Shown here piece by piece: positions 11,471 to 21,774 of a stretch of 64,000 bases of DNA. Under the pieces are notes generated by a model. It was not told the origin of the DNA. It saw only the letters and a program-made list of their open reading frames with translations, and ran no database searches. How positions within the stretch are numbered: the stretch's first letter is position 1; each line of letters opens with the position of its first letter. The translations under genes and the position numbers were made by a program. The DNA is taken from positions 12,047,001-12,111,000 of the forward strand of contig NC_080563.1 of assembly GCF_030253575.1 (NCBI RefSeq), read 5' to 3'. The DNA is from Rhododendron vialii. Lineage: Eukaryota; Streptophyta; Magnoliopsida; Ericales; Ericaceae.

Positions 11471-12194
11471 AATTTGAGGAGAATGATCGGGCAAAGGGAT
11501 AGAGTGTTAGAGGTTTCTAGAGCATTGGTTAAAAACTTAAGATCGCCATCTGGGTAAGAATATCTAGTCAGTAGTAGTGATGAATGAGTGATTACCGAAA
11601 CACGGTTTCTCCACTAACCCGCGATTACACCAACTTTGATAAGCTAGCATCAAGAAATTCTACCGGCAAATAACAAACGCGCCAAAAAAAAACACACCCC
11701 ATAAACAAGCCCAAACCCTATAATAGTAACAAGAAAATGTTACCCATGATTCATGAAAAAAGAATTTGGCCGAACACTTGCCATTCCTCAGCTAGGCAAT
11801 TATGAAATGCATAGGGTGAAATACACAAGTACTAGAATCTATCATGGAGCATTGTCCAACTTGGAAACCACTAAAAGGAACCTGGAGTTGTAACTTGTAA
11901 GTCATGTTTGGCATCAAAATATCGAATACCTCGTATAACTCACAATCGGCAAAAGCCATTTATCTAACATCTGCAAACCAGTTAGAACATAGTTCCGAGA
12001 TGGAAAATGGTTATGCAAAACTTCATACAGTCGATCACGAAACAACTCCTCCATGACAAGTAACCCAGGTATAGGGACATAAGTTTGGGTTTATTACCAC
12101 CACAAAACCACCAGGATCACTTTTAAAACAATCAGTTAGCTTGTACGCGGTATAAAGCTTCAAAAAGTACCTTTAAGGTAGCCCACTCATCAGC

Positions 12195-12719
12195 TCAACT
12201 GACTTGCTGTCTGGCTCTCCTAACACAATCTGCATAGTTTTTCACCACATCAGCACATTTCAAGGGGTCCTTCACAGGGTCCTTGTGGCACTCAAAGCAA
12301 GCATCTTGTTCTGTCAAACAGGGCTGGGGCTTCTGGTTCGGAAGCTTGAACTCCTTGTCGTGGAGATCCTTGGCTCTCTGTGCTACTTCCTGCACCATGA
12401 CATCCTCTTGCTTTTGCAACCTCTCCAAAACTTTCTCACTTTCTTTAACAGCAGAGCGGATGGCATCCAACTCTGCAATAGCAGAATGTGGAGGAGGGGA
12501 TGCTGGAATGAATAGTGGAGGCTGGACTGGCCAACCCAAAGGAGCAGTCACTTTGGGAATTTCAGAATCACTAGAAATCGGCTTCTGATGTACCTTTGTC
12601 TGGGGTTCCCTTGGTAGCTTTGGTTTGGATCTCTTAGTTTTTCTCTTCGATTTCTCACCATCGTCAGCGAGCTGTTTGACTAAGTTGCTGCTAATCTGAA
12701 TCGTGAAAGATTCACCCAT
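12195..12719 (-). CDS. MIC19-like (CHCH-type cysteine motif) protein, 174 aa
   Basis: The single coding exon runs from ATG at 12719 to the stop at 12195. Residues 20-50 are basic, 57-78 proline-rich, and 80-123 form a predicted coiled coil (AELDAIRSAVKESEKVLERL onward). The C-terminus has Cys141-x2-Cys144-x10-Cys155-x9-Cys165, a CHCH-like arrangement, plus Cys134. A second-position glycine (MGES) is compatible with N-myristoylation, as in animal MIC19. Coiled coil followed by a CHCH-like tail is the MIC19/MIC25 layout of the mitochondrial cristae-organising MICOS complex; the plant orthology is inferred and other CHCH proteins remain possible. A TTTTCAG acceptor lies 26 bp upstream of the ATG, implying an upstream non-coding exon. 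Confidence 0.8.
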   Translation of the reverse strand: MGESFTIQISSNLVKQLADDGEKSKRKTKRSKPKLPREPQTKVHQKPISSDSEIPKVTAPLGWPVQPPLFIPASPPPHSAIAELDAIRSAVKESEKVLERLQKQEDVMVQEVAQRAKDLHDKEFKLPNQKPQPCLTEQDACFECHKDPVKDPLKCADVVKNYADCVRRARQQVS

Positions 12720-12916
12720 TATAAAGCAGCTTCAGGACAACTTACCTGAAAACAGCCATTATGGTGATCAAATAGGACCAAGGCAGACAGGTGGATGAAA
12801 TTGAGGCCAAAACGTTATTATGATATTGAGCAACACTTATCAAAAAGATTTTGAGTAACATGGTTGTAAATATGGAGTACCTGATACCTGATATGAGACA
12901 AACTGGTAGACTATTG

Positions 12917-12957
12917 TTGTGTGTGTGTGTGTGTGTGTGTGTGTGGGGGGGGGGGGG
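12917..12957. repeat. (GT)n followed by a G run
   Basis: About 28 bp of GT repeats run directly into 13 guanines, then CGGTGGGGGG. This lies just before the first copy of the 170-bp tandem duplication. Confidence 0.95.
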
Positions 12958-12970
12958 CGGTGGGGGGTGG

Positions 12971-13334
12971 TGTTTGTTAGGAATTCAAAATCAGATAAGG
13001 TGGAATGACTTTGTCTCCGTTATTAATACGCAGTTGGAGACTCCAAAGACACCTGAGCAGCATCTTCCCAAAATTTTTGGTTCTACTATTGGCTAGCCTT
13101 CATTCCTAACAGAATTCATCTCCTTGCATAACAAACAGTTGGGGGGGGGGGGGGGGGGGGGGGGTGTTTGTTAGGAATTCAAAATCAGATAAGGTGGAAT
13201 GACTTTGTCTCCGTTATTAATACGCAGTTGGAGACTCCAAAGACACCTGAGCAGCATCTTCCCAAAATTTTTGGTTCTACTATTGGCTAGCCTTCATTCC
13301 TAACAGAATTCATCTCCTTGCATAACAAACAGTT
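12971..13334. repeat. identical 170-bp tandem duplication separated by a 24-nt G run
   Basis: Copies at 12971-13140 and 13165-13334 appear identical base for base. Each starts TGTTTGTTAGGAATTC and ends CATAACAAACAGTT, so each also carries a 9-bp terminal inverted repeat (TGTTTGTTA/TAACAAACA). The spacer 13141-13164 is pure G; a second G run precedes copy 1. It is either a very recent duplication or an assembly artefact. Confidence 0.9.
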
Positions 13335-16162
13335 TAGAGATGATTCTGTTTTGGGCCCTGACCCTTGAACGCCAAGTACCATTTTGAACGCGTTGATAAC
13401 CAAGAATCAGAACTAGACAAATTCCTTGAAGAAACAAGAGCAAAGTGCACAAAAGAATGTCTTTTCAGTCGACTAGTCAAGCATTGATCAAAATCAACTT
13501 ACCACGAAACAAAACGAAAATATGAACCGAAATCCTTGTATTTGACAGTCTAATACATGGACTAGGGTGCGAGTATCGGATGCGGGTGCAAGTCCAAGCG
13601 TCGGACCTTCCAAAACTTAAATCTTAGGATATGTGGATATGTGTCCCCAACTTGGGTACGGGTATGGGGACAGGTCCTGAACTCTTGTTTGTATTGTATA
13701 TTGCATAATTTTCTCAGATTATGTACCGTAAACAAGAAAGGGTTAAGAAAAATATATTTTTGTTGTTTCCCTATTTCCAGTCCATATGAAATACTCGAAA
13801 TATAGCTTTTCTAGCTAATTTAATATTCCTTTTCTATAAGTATCTTAACAATTAGAGGATCTGAGTGTCCAAAAGGATATGGGTGTCGGACACATCGACA
13901 CAAGTACTTGAGCCAAAATGAAGGATCCATGTAACATAACAGTATATGATGCAATACATGGTAAGATTGTAACTCTTCCACAATAGACAAGAATTTACGG
14001 TGATGACATACTTTATCCATCATGGCAGCAAAGAATCCTTTATCTAGGTGCACACCAAGAACCCTAGGTGGCAGGAAATGTGGGAAAGATCAGATGGGTC
14101 ATGGCAATTCACTGCACCCGAAATTCGCAATGTTGATTGCGTCCAGAAATCTAGAATAATGGGAATCTAGTCGCCGTTAAGAGTTGCAGGAGGACATCAT
14201 ATCAAAATGTTCACGCAGAACAAGGATTTCTTGTTAAAAAATACTACTACCAATATTTAGGAGGATGTAGCTCCCTGAAGGTAGTAAAAGTCTCGAGGAG
14301 ACTGGATAGTTCAAGACAGTAATGGATAACCTATCCCAGTATGGCAAGTGTACATCTCTAATGCCTTGTGGTAACTCAGTTTTTGAATGGGGTGTTTGTT
14401 CCGTCAGCACAGATGCGGTGACTTCCCACGAGTTTTCATGTAACAGATCCATAGATTTCCATATGATGCAGAAATGAACAGGGACAAACTTAACTGAGCA
14501 AGAAAAAGAGGATCACTGCAATGATCTTACAGGCATACATAGGTTTCAACCACACAAATAGTATCAATGCGATGATCTTAAAAGCATACCTGGGTTTCGA
14601 CCATAGACAGACAGACTCGAGAAGAGGATATAGACAGCAATTCTGTAGATGGATAGAGACTCATGTAACAAAGCTTAGTTATGTCAAAAGCCTCAGATAA
14701 GAGCTGGATTGACAGGAAAGAACAAAGATGGTTTAAGAAGATGTATCGTATTATGGACCTCTTCTTAATTATACTAGGTTAGGACTCTACCTTGTGTGCT
14801 GGCATTTTTGAAGAAACAGAAAAAAGAATGCGGAGAGACACAAAGAGGGAGAAATAGCAACACAAAAGCTGAACTTAAAGAAAGAAGTAAAAGATGAACG
14901 GAAAAAACTATTGGAGGAAGAAATATAGGATCTGGGTTATTTCGCTGTTCATAGCCAACTTACCTTTTCTTCTTGATCATAATTATTAGATTAACAATCT
15001 CCCTAAGATTCGAACGGATAAAATATAAGCCCCAGACTCAAATGAACTGGACAATTAATTGACTACCTTTTGCAAATTCATTAATACACATGGAAACACC
15101 AAGTAGAACTACTAAATACTTACGTAAAACAACCCTTCACAGTTCCACACATTCATGGATCAACTATCTAATGGTCGGTTAAGAGACACAAAAGCAGCTT
15201 AAAAGGCATGGCAGCTTATCCAGGTTTCTCATTTTCCTATTAAGCCAGAGCCTCCAAGTGGTGCACTCATGGGAAGCTGACTCTGAAGGCAAGCAACAGA
15301 GCAAAGTTAACTTTTATGAAGCACATTATGGTGCCTTTTATTAAAGTGATGTTGCTTGGTTTGGTGAGTCCAAAGCCGCTCTGACCATGGCAGGCGGAAG
15401 CGGGTGAGACAACCTATTTCACTTGAGGAGGATATAAACATCAATGAATTTCCCAGGGGCAGCGGTTTCTCTTTTTCCAACGGTAAGTACTAGAATCCAC
15501 ATTGGAGTCAATAGGTGATACCAGGATTCTAAATAAAGGCCCGTTAGTTTGTAACGGGATTTGGGACTTCCCATACCGTTATTTACTTATGTATTGGCTG
15601 ATAGCATATCGGCCGATACTTGCTATCAGCCAATACGGTCCAACATTCACCGATATATGGCCATATCACCTATACCATTGCATATCCCAATAGAGCGACT
15701 TGAAACCTTGAAAAGAGGGTTTTTACTTTCAACACCTCTACAAAACAACAAAATGAAGCTTATATTTTGCAATAGAGCTGTCACTTCTTCTAAAGATGAT
15801 TGAAAGTCTCTGAGATACTGAAGCAATCCAAATTCATCTATCAATGTCAATGAGTAGTCTAAGCAACTACAGTAGACCGGTAGATGTATAAACCATTTTA
15901 GGATACAATTACCATCCGTATCAAAGCCAGTACAGATTATAACATCATCCATCATAACTACAACAAACTGGTAGAAATAAAACATATACACTACCAATCA
16001 TCAACAACCATGAAGGTTATAACCGAATACTATTTTATGTCACAACGCCAGAATATTTTCATTTTGTGTAGCATTTCCTATTTTTTATTCTAATATTCTT
16101 GATTAAAACCTTCTCCTATGGAAGTGCATTATGAGATCTTAGTTTCACTAGACCACCTACAT

Positions 16163-16434
16163 GTGAGGACTGATTCGATTTGGTTCTCGCTTCGCTCTGG
16201 GTATTACGTAATTGATGACCCTAGGTTATAAATACTCTCTATAAGTAGTCAATGTAACTTGCTCTCCATTCTTCATTCAATGCATAATGGAAACTGGTAT
16301 GAGCCGTGGATGTACTCAACCATACAGTTGGGAAACCTTCTCCCATGGAAGTGCGTTATGAGATCTTAGTTTTCTTGATTGTTTTTTGCGCGTAGTGTGT
16401 TTATTGGTTCAGCCGATTTCTCAACAGTTCAGGC
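16163..16434 (+). repeat. possible LTR-like fragment
   Basis: The stretch begins TGTGAGGACTGATTCG, has a TATA-like CTATAAGTAG and the phrase CTTCATTCAATGCATAATGG, and ends TTTCTCAACA. A 35-bp phrase (TGGAAGTGC(A/G)TTATGAGATC) is repeated at about 16119 and 16347. No primer-binding site, second LTR or coding region was seen, so this is a weak call. Confidence 0.25.
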
Positions 16435-16698
16435 ATTCAACTATCCGACCAACTCAAATCGTAGGGCTTCAAATCCAAGACGAACTTTTATTGGCTTGCC
16501 ATTGATGTTCTTAAGTCATTTGTTTACTTCATTGTATCACCCGAAAGATTGAAAATGTTCTGAACAAATGAACAGCTATACATATAATATTAACATAAAG
16601 GAAACAAAATCTCAAAAACCCTAAAACAGGATACGGCAGCGCCAGCCGTAAGCAGAAGCCTAGAAATCCACCGCTTCAGGCCCCGAAAAAAGACTAAA

Positions 16699-16699
<1 letters not shown>

Positions 16700-16743
<44 letters not shown>
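16700..16743. repeat. (GA)n microsatellite at the 5' edge of the inferred MIC19-like leader intron
   Basis: A pure GA run of about 44 bp ends a few bases from the candidate splice donor of the MIC19-like gene. On the transcribed strand it is a CT tract just inside the intron. Confidence 0.95.
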
Positions 16744-16746
<3 letters not shown>

Positions 16747-17084
16747 CCTGCTTTAGTTGTCGCCGGAGGTTTGTCCGATTCAGATTTCGGGCTGGTTCCG
16801 ATTCTGATCGAGTAATTTAGGGTACGAAAATAAATCTCGGGGAAAATAACTAGAACACCCTAGAATTGATTCATATCATATTTTTACCCCATACTTGTAC
16901 TTATTTCAGTTCAACCCTGCAAAACTTTCTAATCACGACATGTTGTATCTAACCCTTTGAATGCGTAAAACTTTAAATATTTTTGAGTTAGTTCACTATG
17001 ATACAATCATACTTTGCTTACCATGCAAATCACGGTGAACACAAAGTGCGAATATATAGAATCAAATCTAACCAATCTTTCTCG

Positions 17085-17247
17085 ACTAGCCATCATCGAC
17101 AAATTTAAGTTCCAACCCACCACCATACTTTCTCCCCGACCATCACCTCCACTCCCAACATAAACTAGCCGTCATCAACAAATTTAAGTTCCAATCCATC
17201 GCCATACTTTCTCCCCGACCGTCTCCTCCTCTCCCAACATAAACTAG
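17085..17247. repeat. direct duplication of about 80 bp
   Basis: Two adjacent units contain CAAATTTAAGTTCCAA, CCATACTTTCTCCCCGACC and CCCAACATAAACTAGC. They differ at a handful of positions. Non-coding. Confidence 0.8.
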
Positions 17248-17357
17248 CATAATACCTTGTAAAAATGAACTTAGATTTTTGAGTCGTGCCCTAACAATAT
17301 CACTACCACTCCTTCTATACGGTCATTTAGGCCATTTAAGCTATTCAAACACCATGA

Positions 17358-17518
17358 TCCCGTTCATTTTGGGGTTTTGAATTTTGAATTCTAATCATTA
17401 TTCTATTTCTCTCTAATTGTTACTCTCATTTTTTTTATATCTCTCTCCAATTATTACTTTATTTCTCTCTACACTCATTACCAACAAATTCAAATCCAAA
17501 ATTCCAAAACGAACGGGC
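17358..17518. mobile_element. short MITE-like element with CCGTTCGTTTTGG ends
   Basis: The left end CCCGTTCATTTTGGGGTTTT is mirrored by CCAAAACGAACGGG at the right. The interior has TTTCTCTC blocks. Related sequence with the same ends is visible around 2510-2720 and 31820-31935, so it appears to be a dispersed family. No clear target duplication. Confidence 0.5.
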
Positions 17519-17939
17519 TCCATAAATTTGTGACGCATCATTCTCAATGTAGAATCTACGTTTTGTACATACATTTGTTACAGTTCCTTGCTTACAGACA
17601 GGTGGGTCACGGTTCACTCGACAAAAGCCGCACAACACAAAACAATAAATATCATATGGAACATTTCACAAGAATTGGTAGATTAACTGGAGGCCATAGT
17701 CGACGGCAAATCCCACTCCGGTCGATGACCACCCAAACCCTCCTCCCACTGCTCTACCAGTGGCTTCTATTTTACTTACAGAATAGAGAGATGAATGCCA
17801 TCCAGTCATAGCAATAGTACCCTGTGGTCAGAAACCTTTTCCCTTTTCACTTGGACGTAAAATACACATTGTACTAGTGAAAGCCAAGATGGTGGAATTG
17901 TTTTGGTGAGGGCGGTGGTGGTGGGGTGATCGTTAGTAC

Positions 17940-18152
17940 TCCTTTCATTCCAAAAAGTTGGGCCTTTTTGATAATCCAACTTGTTTTTTGGGATGCAAAT
18001 TTTTTTTCTCTCGATCGGCTAAAGAGAATAAGCCTGAGTTTGGACTTTGGAGACGCAAATATTGCATTGTACAAACTTTAACTTTCCAAAATTACCCTCA
18101 AAGTAATTAAGTTGTTAGCTATTTGGAATTTTATTTGTAAGGAATGAAAGCG
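17940..18152. mobile_element. degenerate Stowaway-like MITE
   Basis: Left end TA-CTCCTTTCATTCCAAAA and right end GGAATGAAAGCGAC are imperfect inverted copies. The first fits a CTCC-type Stowaway end next to TA; the right end is eroded. Confidence 0.35.
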
Positions 18153-18282
18153 ACTTTTTAGAGTGTGAGCAGGCTTTGGAAAATTCAATACACTTTTGTA
18201 GATTTTCGTATTCTTTTGCTTTAATTTAGTTCATACACCTTTTTAGCTCAAAGAAAAGTGCATGATGGAAAACTTATCAAAC

Positions 18283-18683
18283 GTGTTGCCTCTGTTGTCG
18301 GTGTCGGGTGGTTCCTCTCGACTAGAAGTGGCTGGCGTGCTTTGTGGAGTCCATCTATGGTGGCCGTATTTTTCTGTCTTGTTTGTTTATTACCCATGTT
18401 TCCATTGGTTTGTATTGTTAGTCCCTGTTAGGGTTCCTGGTCCAGGCCGGGGGCGGTTAGTGGATAAATTGTTGGCCCCTCGTGTCCTGACCATTTGTGG
18501 CGGTGAGTCGAGCTTAAGTCTAGTCACTAGTTTTGTGATTGTTTGCTGCCCCTTAATTTGTCACATGTTCTATTGTTTTTTCTTCGGTGATGGTTTGTTG
18601 TAGGTTCCCTTTCTCTGTGCTAGGATAGATTCGCTATATTAGCCTATTTTGGCTTTTATGAAATAAGTTTTTGATCAAAAAAA
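18283..18683 (+). mobile_element. short retroposon (5'-truncated LINE or SINE) with 15-bp target duplication
   Basis: The 401-bp insert is bounded by the exact 15-bp direct repeat GAAAACTTATCAAAC (18268-18282 and 18684-18698). It ends TTTTATGAAATAAG then TTTTTGATCAAAAAAA, a short A-rich tail immediately before the second repeat. Variable-length duplication plus a 3' A-tail is the signature of target-primed reverse transcription. The body is GC-richer than its flanks and carries no recognisable ORF2, so it is a LINE 3' fragment or similar non-autonomous element. Confidence 0.85.
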
Positions 18684-19183
18684 GAAAACTTATCAAACTT
18701 TGTACATTGATTTCTGTAGAGGGAGATGGGACAGCCAGAAAAGTAACAAGTGACCAACCCTACGGGACGATGGGGGATGTTTATATTTTGGTTGATTTGG
18801 GTGGGGGGTTTGATGTTGGGTCAAAAGAACGAAATAGCCTTTTGGCATGCTCTCACTTTTCTCACTTTGGTCCTCGAAGTCCACCTTTGTGGTTTTTTCC
18901 CTTAGAGAAGTGGTACATCTAAAAAATTTCAGACCAGGTTCAAATCTTGGTACAACTATCAAAGGCTTTGTTTGGTAAATTACGTAAGACCACTCACCAT
19001 TCCTTTTCCCGAGTGATTGTGTTTGGTAGGAGTTGGTTGAACCTTTCCTTGAAGCACAAAGTAAGCATTTGTTATGTACACATGATAAAGAGAGGACAAG
19101 GAAAGGGAAAAAAGAAGTTCCAGAGGCATCTTCCATTCAAATTTGTTGTGTTAGTTCTCAATATTTTTTTTTCATAAATCTAG

Positions 19184-19315
19184 CATCCGGGCCAGCTTAC
19201 GCACATCGACTATCTCAGGGGACCAATCCCACCGCACACTTGCGGGATTCTCAATTAAAATCAGTGCAAATGGCCGAACAGTTAGGCAAGACTACGACGC
19301 CTAGGTAAACATCCA
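19184..19315 (+). repeat. dispersed repeat family, copy A
   Basis: It contains TCCGGGCCAGCTTACGCACA, then CGACT, then GGGGACCAATCCCAC. The same phrases recur at 24795-25030 and, more diverged, at 57795-58015 and about 20085-20120. The fuller copies end in ACTAGG-like and CTTGGGGTT-like wording. It may be a SINE-like family, but no pol III boxes were confirmed. Confidence 0.5.
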
Positions 19316-20689
19316 GTTTACCAAATAAGACGTCGAGAGTGTCACAACACCATTCCCCTCCTGCAGCCATTCTATATAGACTAGCCCCAAAGTAAGTTCT
19401 CAAGAACGGTTAAAAATCGAAACATCAAATAAGGTGGCATTGGCATGAGAAACATGGTCCAATTTAATTCACAAAACCCCAAGTGCCTTTTGATTCAACA
19501 TTCCACTTAAAAAAACCTATCTCTCTCTTTTGGCCAAATGAGGCCAGCAATGTGATGTTGAGAATCTTGGTGTAGGGTCTCTCCATGTCACTCTCTTCTT
19601 GTTGGCACTTCACTTCAAAGCATCTCTAGTCTCCTCTGCAACATTTTTCTAATGACCATGGAAGTGATCTTGTTGCATACTCTATCCTGTTGATCATTAT
19701 CCACTGTTGGAAATTTGTCCCCTTTCCATTGCATTTTTCCTTTTGAATAAATTGCAGTTATTTAAGTCATGTATCATGATAAGAATTGCAAGTGGAGTGG
19801 TAGCCCATTAGTAGGCACCGTGTGCTTTCCTGTATTTGATAGAGGTTCAAACCTCACTAACTACAACTGACAACGCTGACTTTCGTCGAGAAAAAAAAGA
19901 GAGTCTTGATTTCCATTTCATATCACCCATAAGGGTTTTCCATATGCCCCACTGATGCTCTGTTTCTAGAGAAAACAAGTAATAGTGAACTTCGACTCCT
20001 AGAACATTAAAACTATAGAGACACAAATCTCGTAAAGCCATGAACCCCCGTTACAGGCTTATGAGTTGTGGGTGTTCTGTTATTTCTCCGACTAGTTTAC
20101 GCGCGCCTCGACTAATTCTAGAAGGACCGAAGAGTAGTAGTGCCATTGGCAAACCAGATTAAAGAGATAACATGATTGGGACTATTACCTAAACTCCAAT
20201 TGTCTTATTGAAACTTGAATACAATTTTTGAAAGATACTGAATCCTCAAGTAATGATAGAAAGGGGAAAAAGTTCTTCAACAATAACAATTGGGGTTTCT
20301 GGTAGCTAGCACAATGGTATGGGTATCATCTGATTCATTAATGCTGCCTATATAGCCTTTCTGACATTGGCTAATTTGGTCGCCCCAACAACATGCCACA
20401 AGGAGTAATTTCTTAAGTACATATATTGCCTCTTTATGTGGGTATCCCATACTTAACTGATACTAATTCGAGGCTGCAACATTTTGTACTCAAAAGTACA
20501 AGTCAATTATTGTATCCTGGGTGGGTACGTATCTTTATCTTCTTCTTTTATATTTATTTATTATTATTACAATATAATTACTCAGGTGTCCGAACCTATT
20601 TTCCGGGTATCTTACATTTCCTAATATCGAGATTTGAAATCTTAATAGTTACTTAACAGCAATTCTAGATTTTGGTTTTTTACTTGAGA

Positions 20690-21060
20690 AGAAGGTGAAT
20701 ATTATTGATGAATCAAAAGAGGCCCGGAGGCTCTAACATCAACTTGTGCTAGGTCTGTTAGCCACGGAGGGAAATTAGACCTCCGGCTTTCTTTGCTAGC
20801 ACTCAATAGGGAATATTTAGCTGAAGTATGAGCTGTACTATTACAATCCCGTTTCTCATGGGGAAACTTCAATACGTAAAAATAGAAGCAAGTCCAATAC
20901 AATCTAAGATAATAGAATCGCAGCCAGAGTAGCTTTCGGTTTGTTGGAGAGGTTGTACCACTTGTTGTGTATCACCTTCCACAATGACTTGAGTGAGCAA
21001 ATTCAATTTGTGACCCCTTAAAAGTTGGGAGCAACTAAAAGATTCCTAGCGCAAAAATCT
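20690..21060 (-). pseudogene. LINE ORF2 RNase H-like tail, broken
   Basis: Minus-strand translations contain VIVEGDTQQVVQPLQ and DSIILDCIGLASIF in one frame and, after a frame change, FPHEKRDCNSTAH and NFPPWLTDLAQVDV. These correspond to the EGDSxxVVQxL core and the C-terminal end of the plant RVT_3/RNase H-like domain found at the end of LINE ORF2. The frame shift and missing upstream reverse transcriptase show it is a dead 3' fragment. It lies about 700 bp downstream of the MYB stop. Confidence 0.7.
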
Positions 21061-21774
21061 AAGAGTGAGCAAATTCCTACGTCACGGGTCTTGCCACCAG
21101 AGACCAACCCTAGCGGTTGGGAAGGTTTCCCGTCTTCTTAAGATGGCATTACGGATTCCACATATCCATCCATTCCACTGTATATATCTACCAAAAATGA
21201 CAACCCAAAAAGGAAAAAGGGAGAAATAAAAGAGAGTGAAAGTAGAAAGCACTTTTTAATATTTCCATATAAAACAACAACAAAACAAATACTCTTTATT
21301 GATTTTGACATGAACAGATAATGTACAAAGGGCTTGACATAACAACAAAGCCCATCTACCTTTTACATACATCATCCTTCACGAAAACTAACCAAGGTTG
21401 CATTATGACAGTGGGGTTTGGTATGATATTGTTTGGTTGGTGAGAAAACCTCTGTAAGAATCGAGGCTTTCATTTTCCACCTGCCAAGAATATTTCTGTA
21501 TTTATATATATAAACAAGTCATCACCCAGGGGTCTAAAGTTTGAGCTGGCCTACATGGTACACTTTGTAGCATGCGCCCTTGTGAAAAAGATTACTCCAA
21601 ACTTTATACTTCCTCTCATCCTACAAGGGTTACCGGTAGGCGCGGGATCCTCTGTCCTCAGAATTCTTATATATAGTCCACTTCAATTAACCGGGTCTGG
21701 CATGTTTGAGTGAATCACATAGACGAGGAATAAAAAGTTTAGAAGACAGAGAATCCGATCAACCGGACAGATTA

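Larger units (their letters stand above)
4451..12194. other. intergenic region between P450 and MIC19-like gene
   Basis: No host gene was recognised across this 7.7-kb spacer. It holds the MITEs, duplications, GA tract, hAT-like GAGCTCGG element, LINE-like stretch and plastid-derived fragment listed separately. The remaining sequence (for example 7330-8590 and 11480-12190) is AT-rich and shows no extended protein similarity that I can see. Confidence 0.6.
12746..16747 (-). other. probable 5'UTR intron of the MIC19-like gene
   Basis: Upstream of the coding exon a TGTTTTCAG acceptor ends at 12746. The best matching donor is AAAGCAG|GTACCTC at 16748/16747, next to a GA tract and to sequence without A/T-rich repeats that looks like a leader exon (about 16748-16840). 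The intron would be about 4.0 kb and hold the 170-bp tandem repeat and other non-coding sequence. This rests on splice-site inspection only; RNA evidence would decide. Confidence 0.4.
16850..21774. other. intergenic region between MIC19-like leader and MYB
   Basis: No host gene was recognised. Apart from the repeats and retroelement pieces listed separately, 17530-17820 and 19320-20690 are AT-rich spacer without protein similarity that I can see. The part just below 21775 is probably the MYB 3' untranslated and flanking region. Confidence 0.55.

Noticed and set aside
16163..16434. Complete LTR retrotransposon
   Set aside because: Only one LTR-like stretch, no primer-binding site, polypurine tract, second LTR or gag-pol; retained only as a low-confidence fragment.
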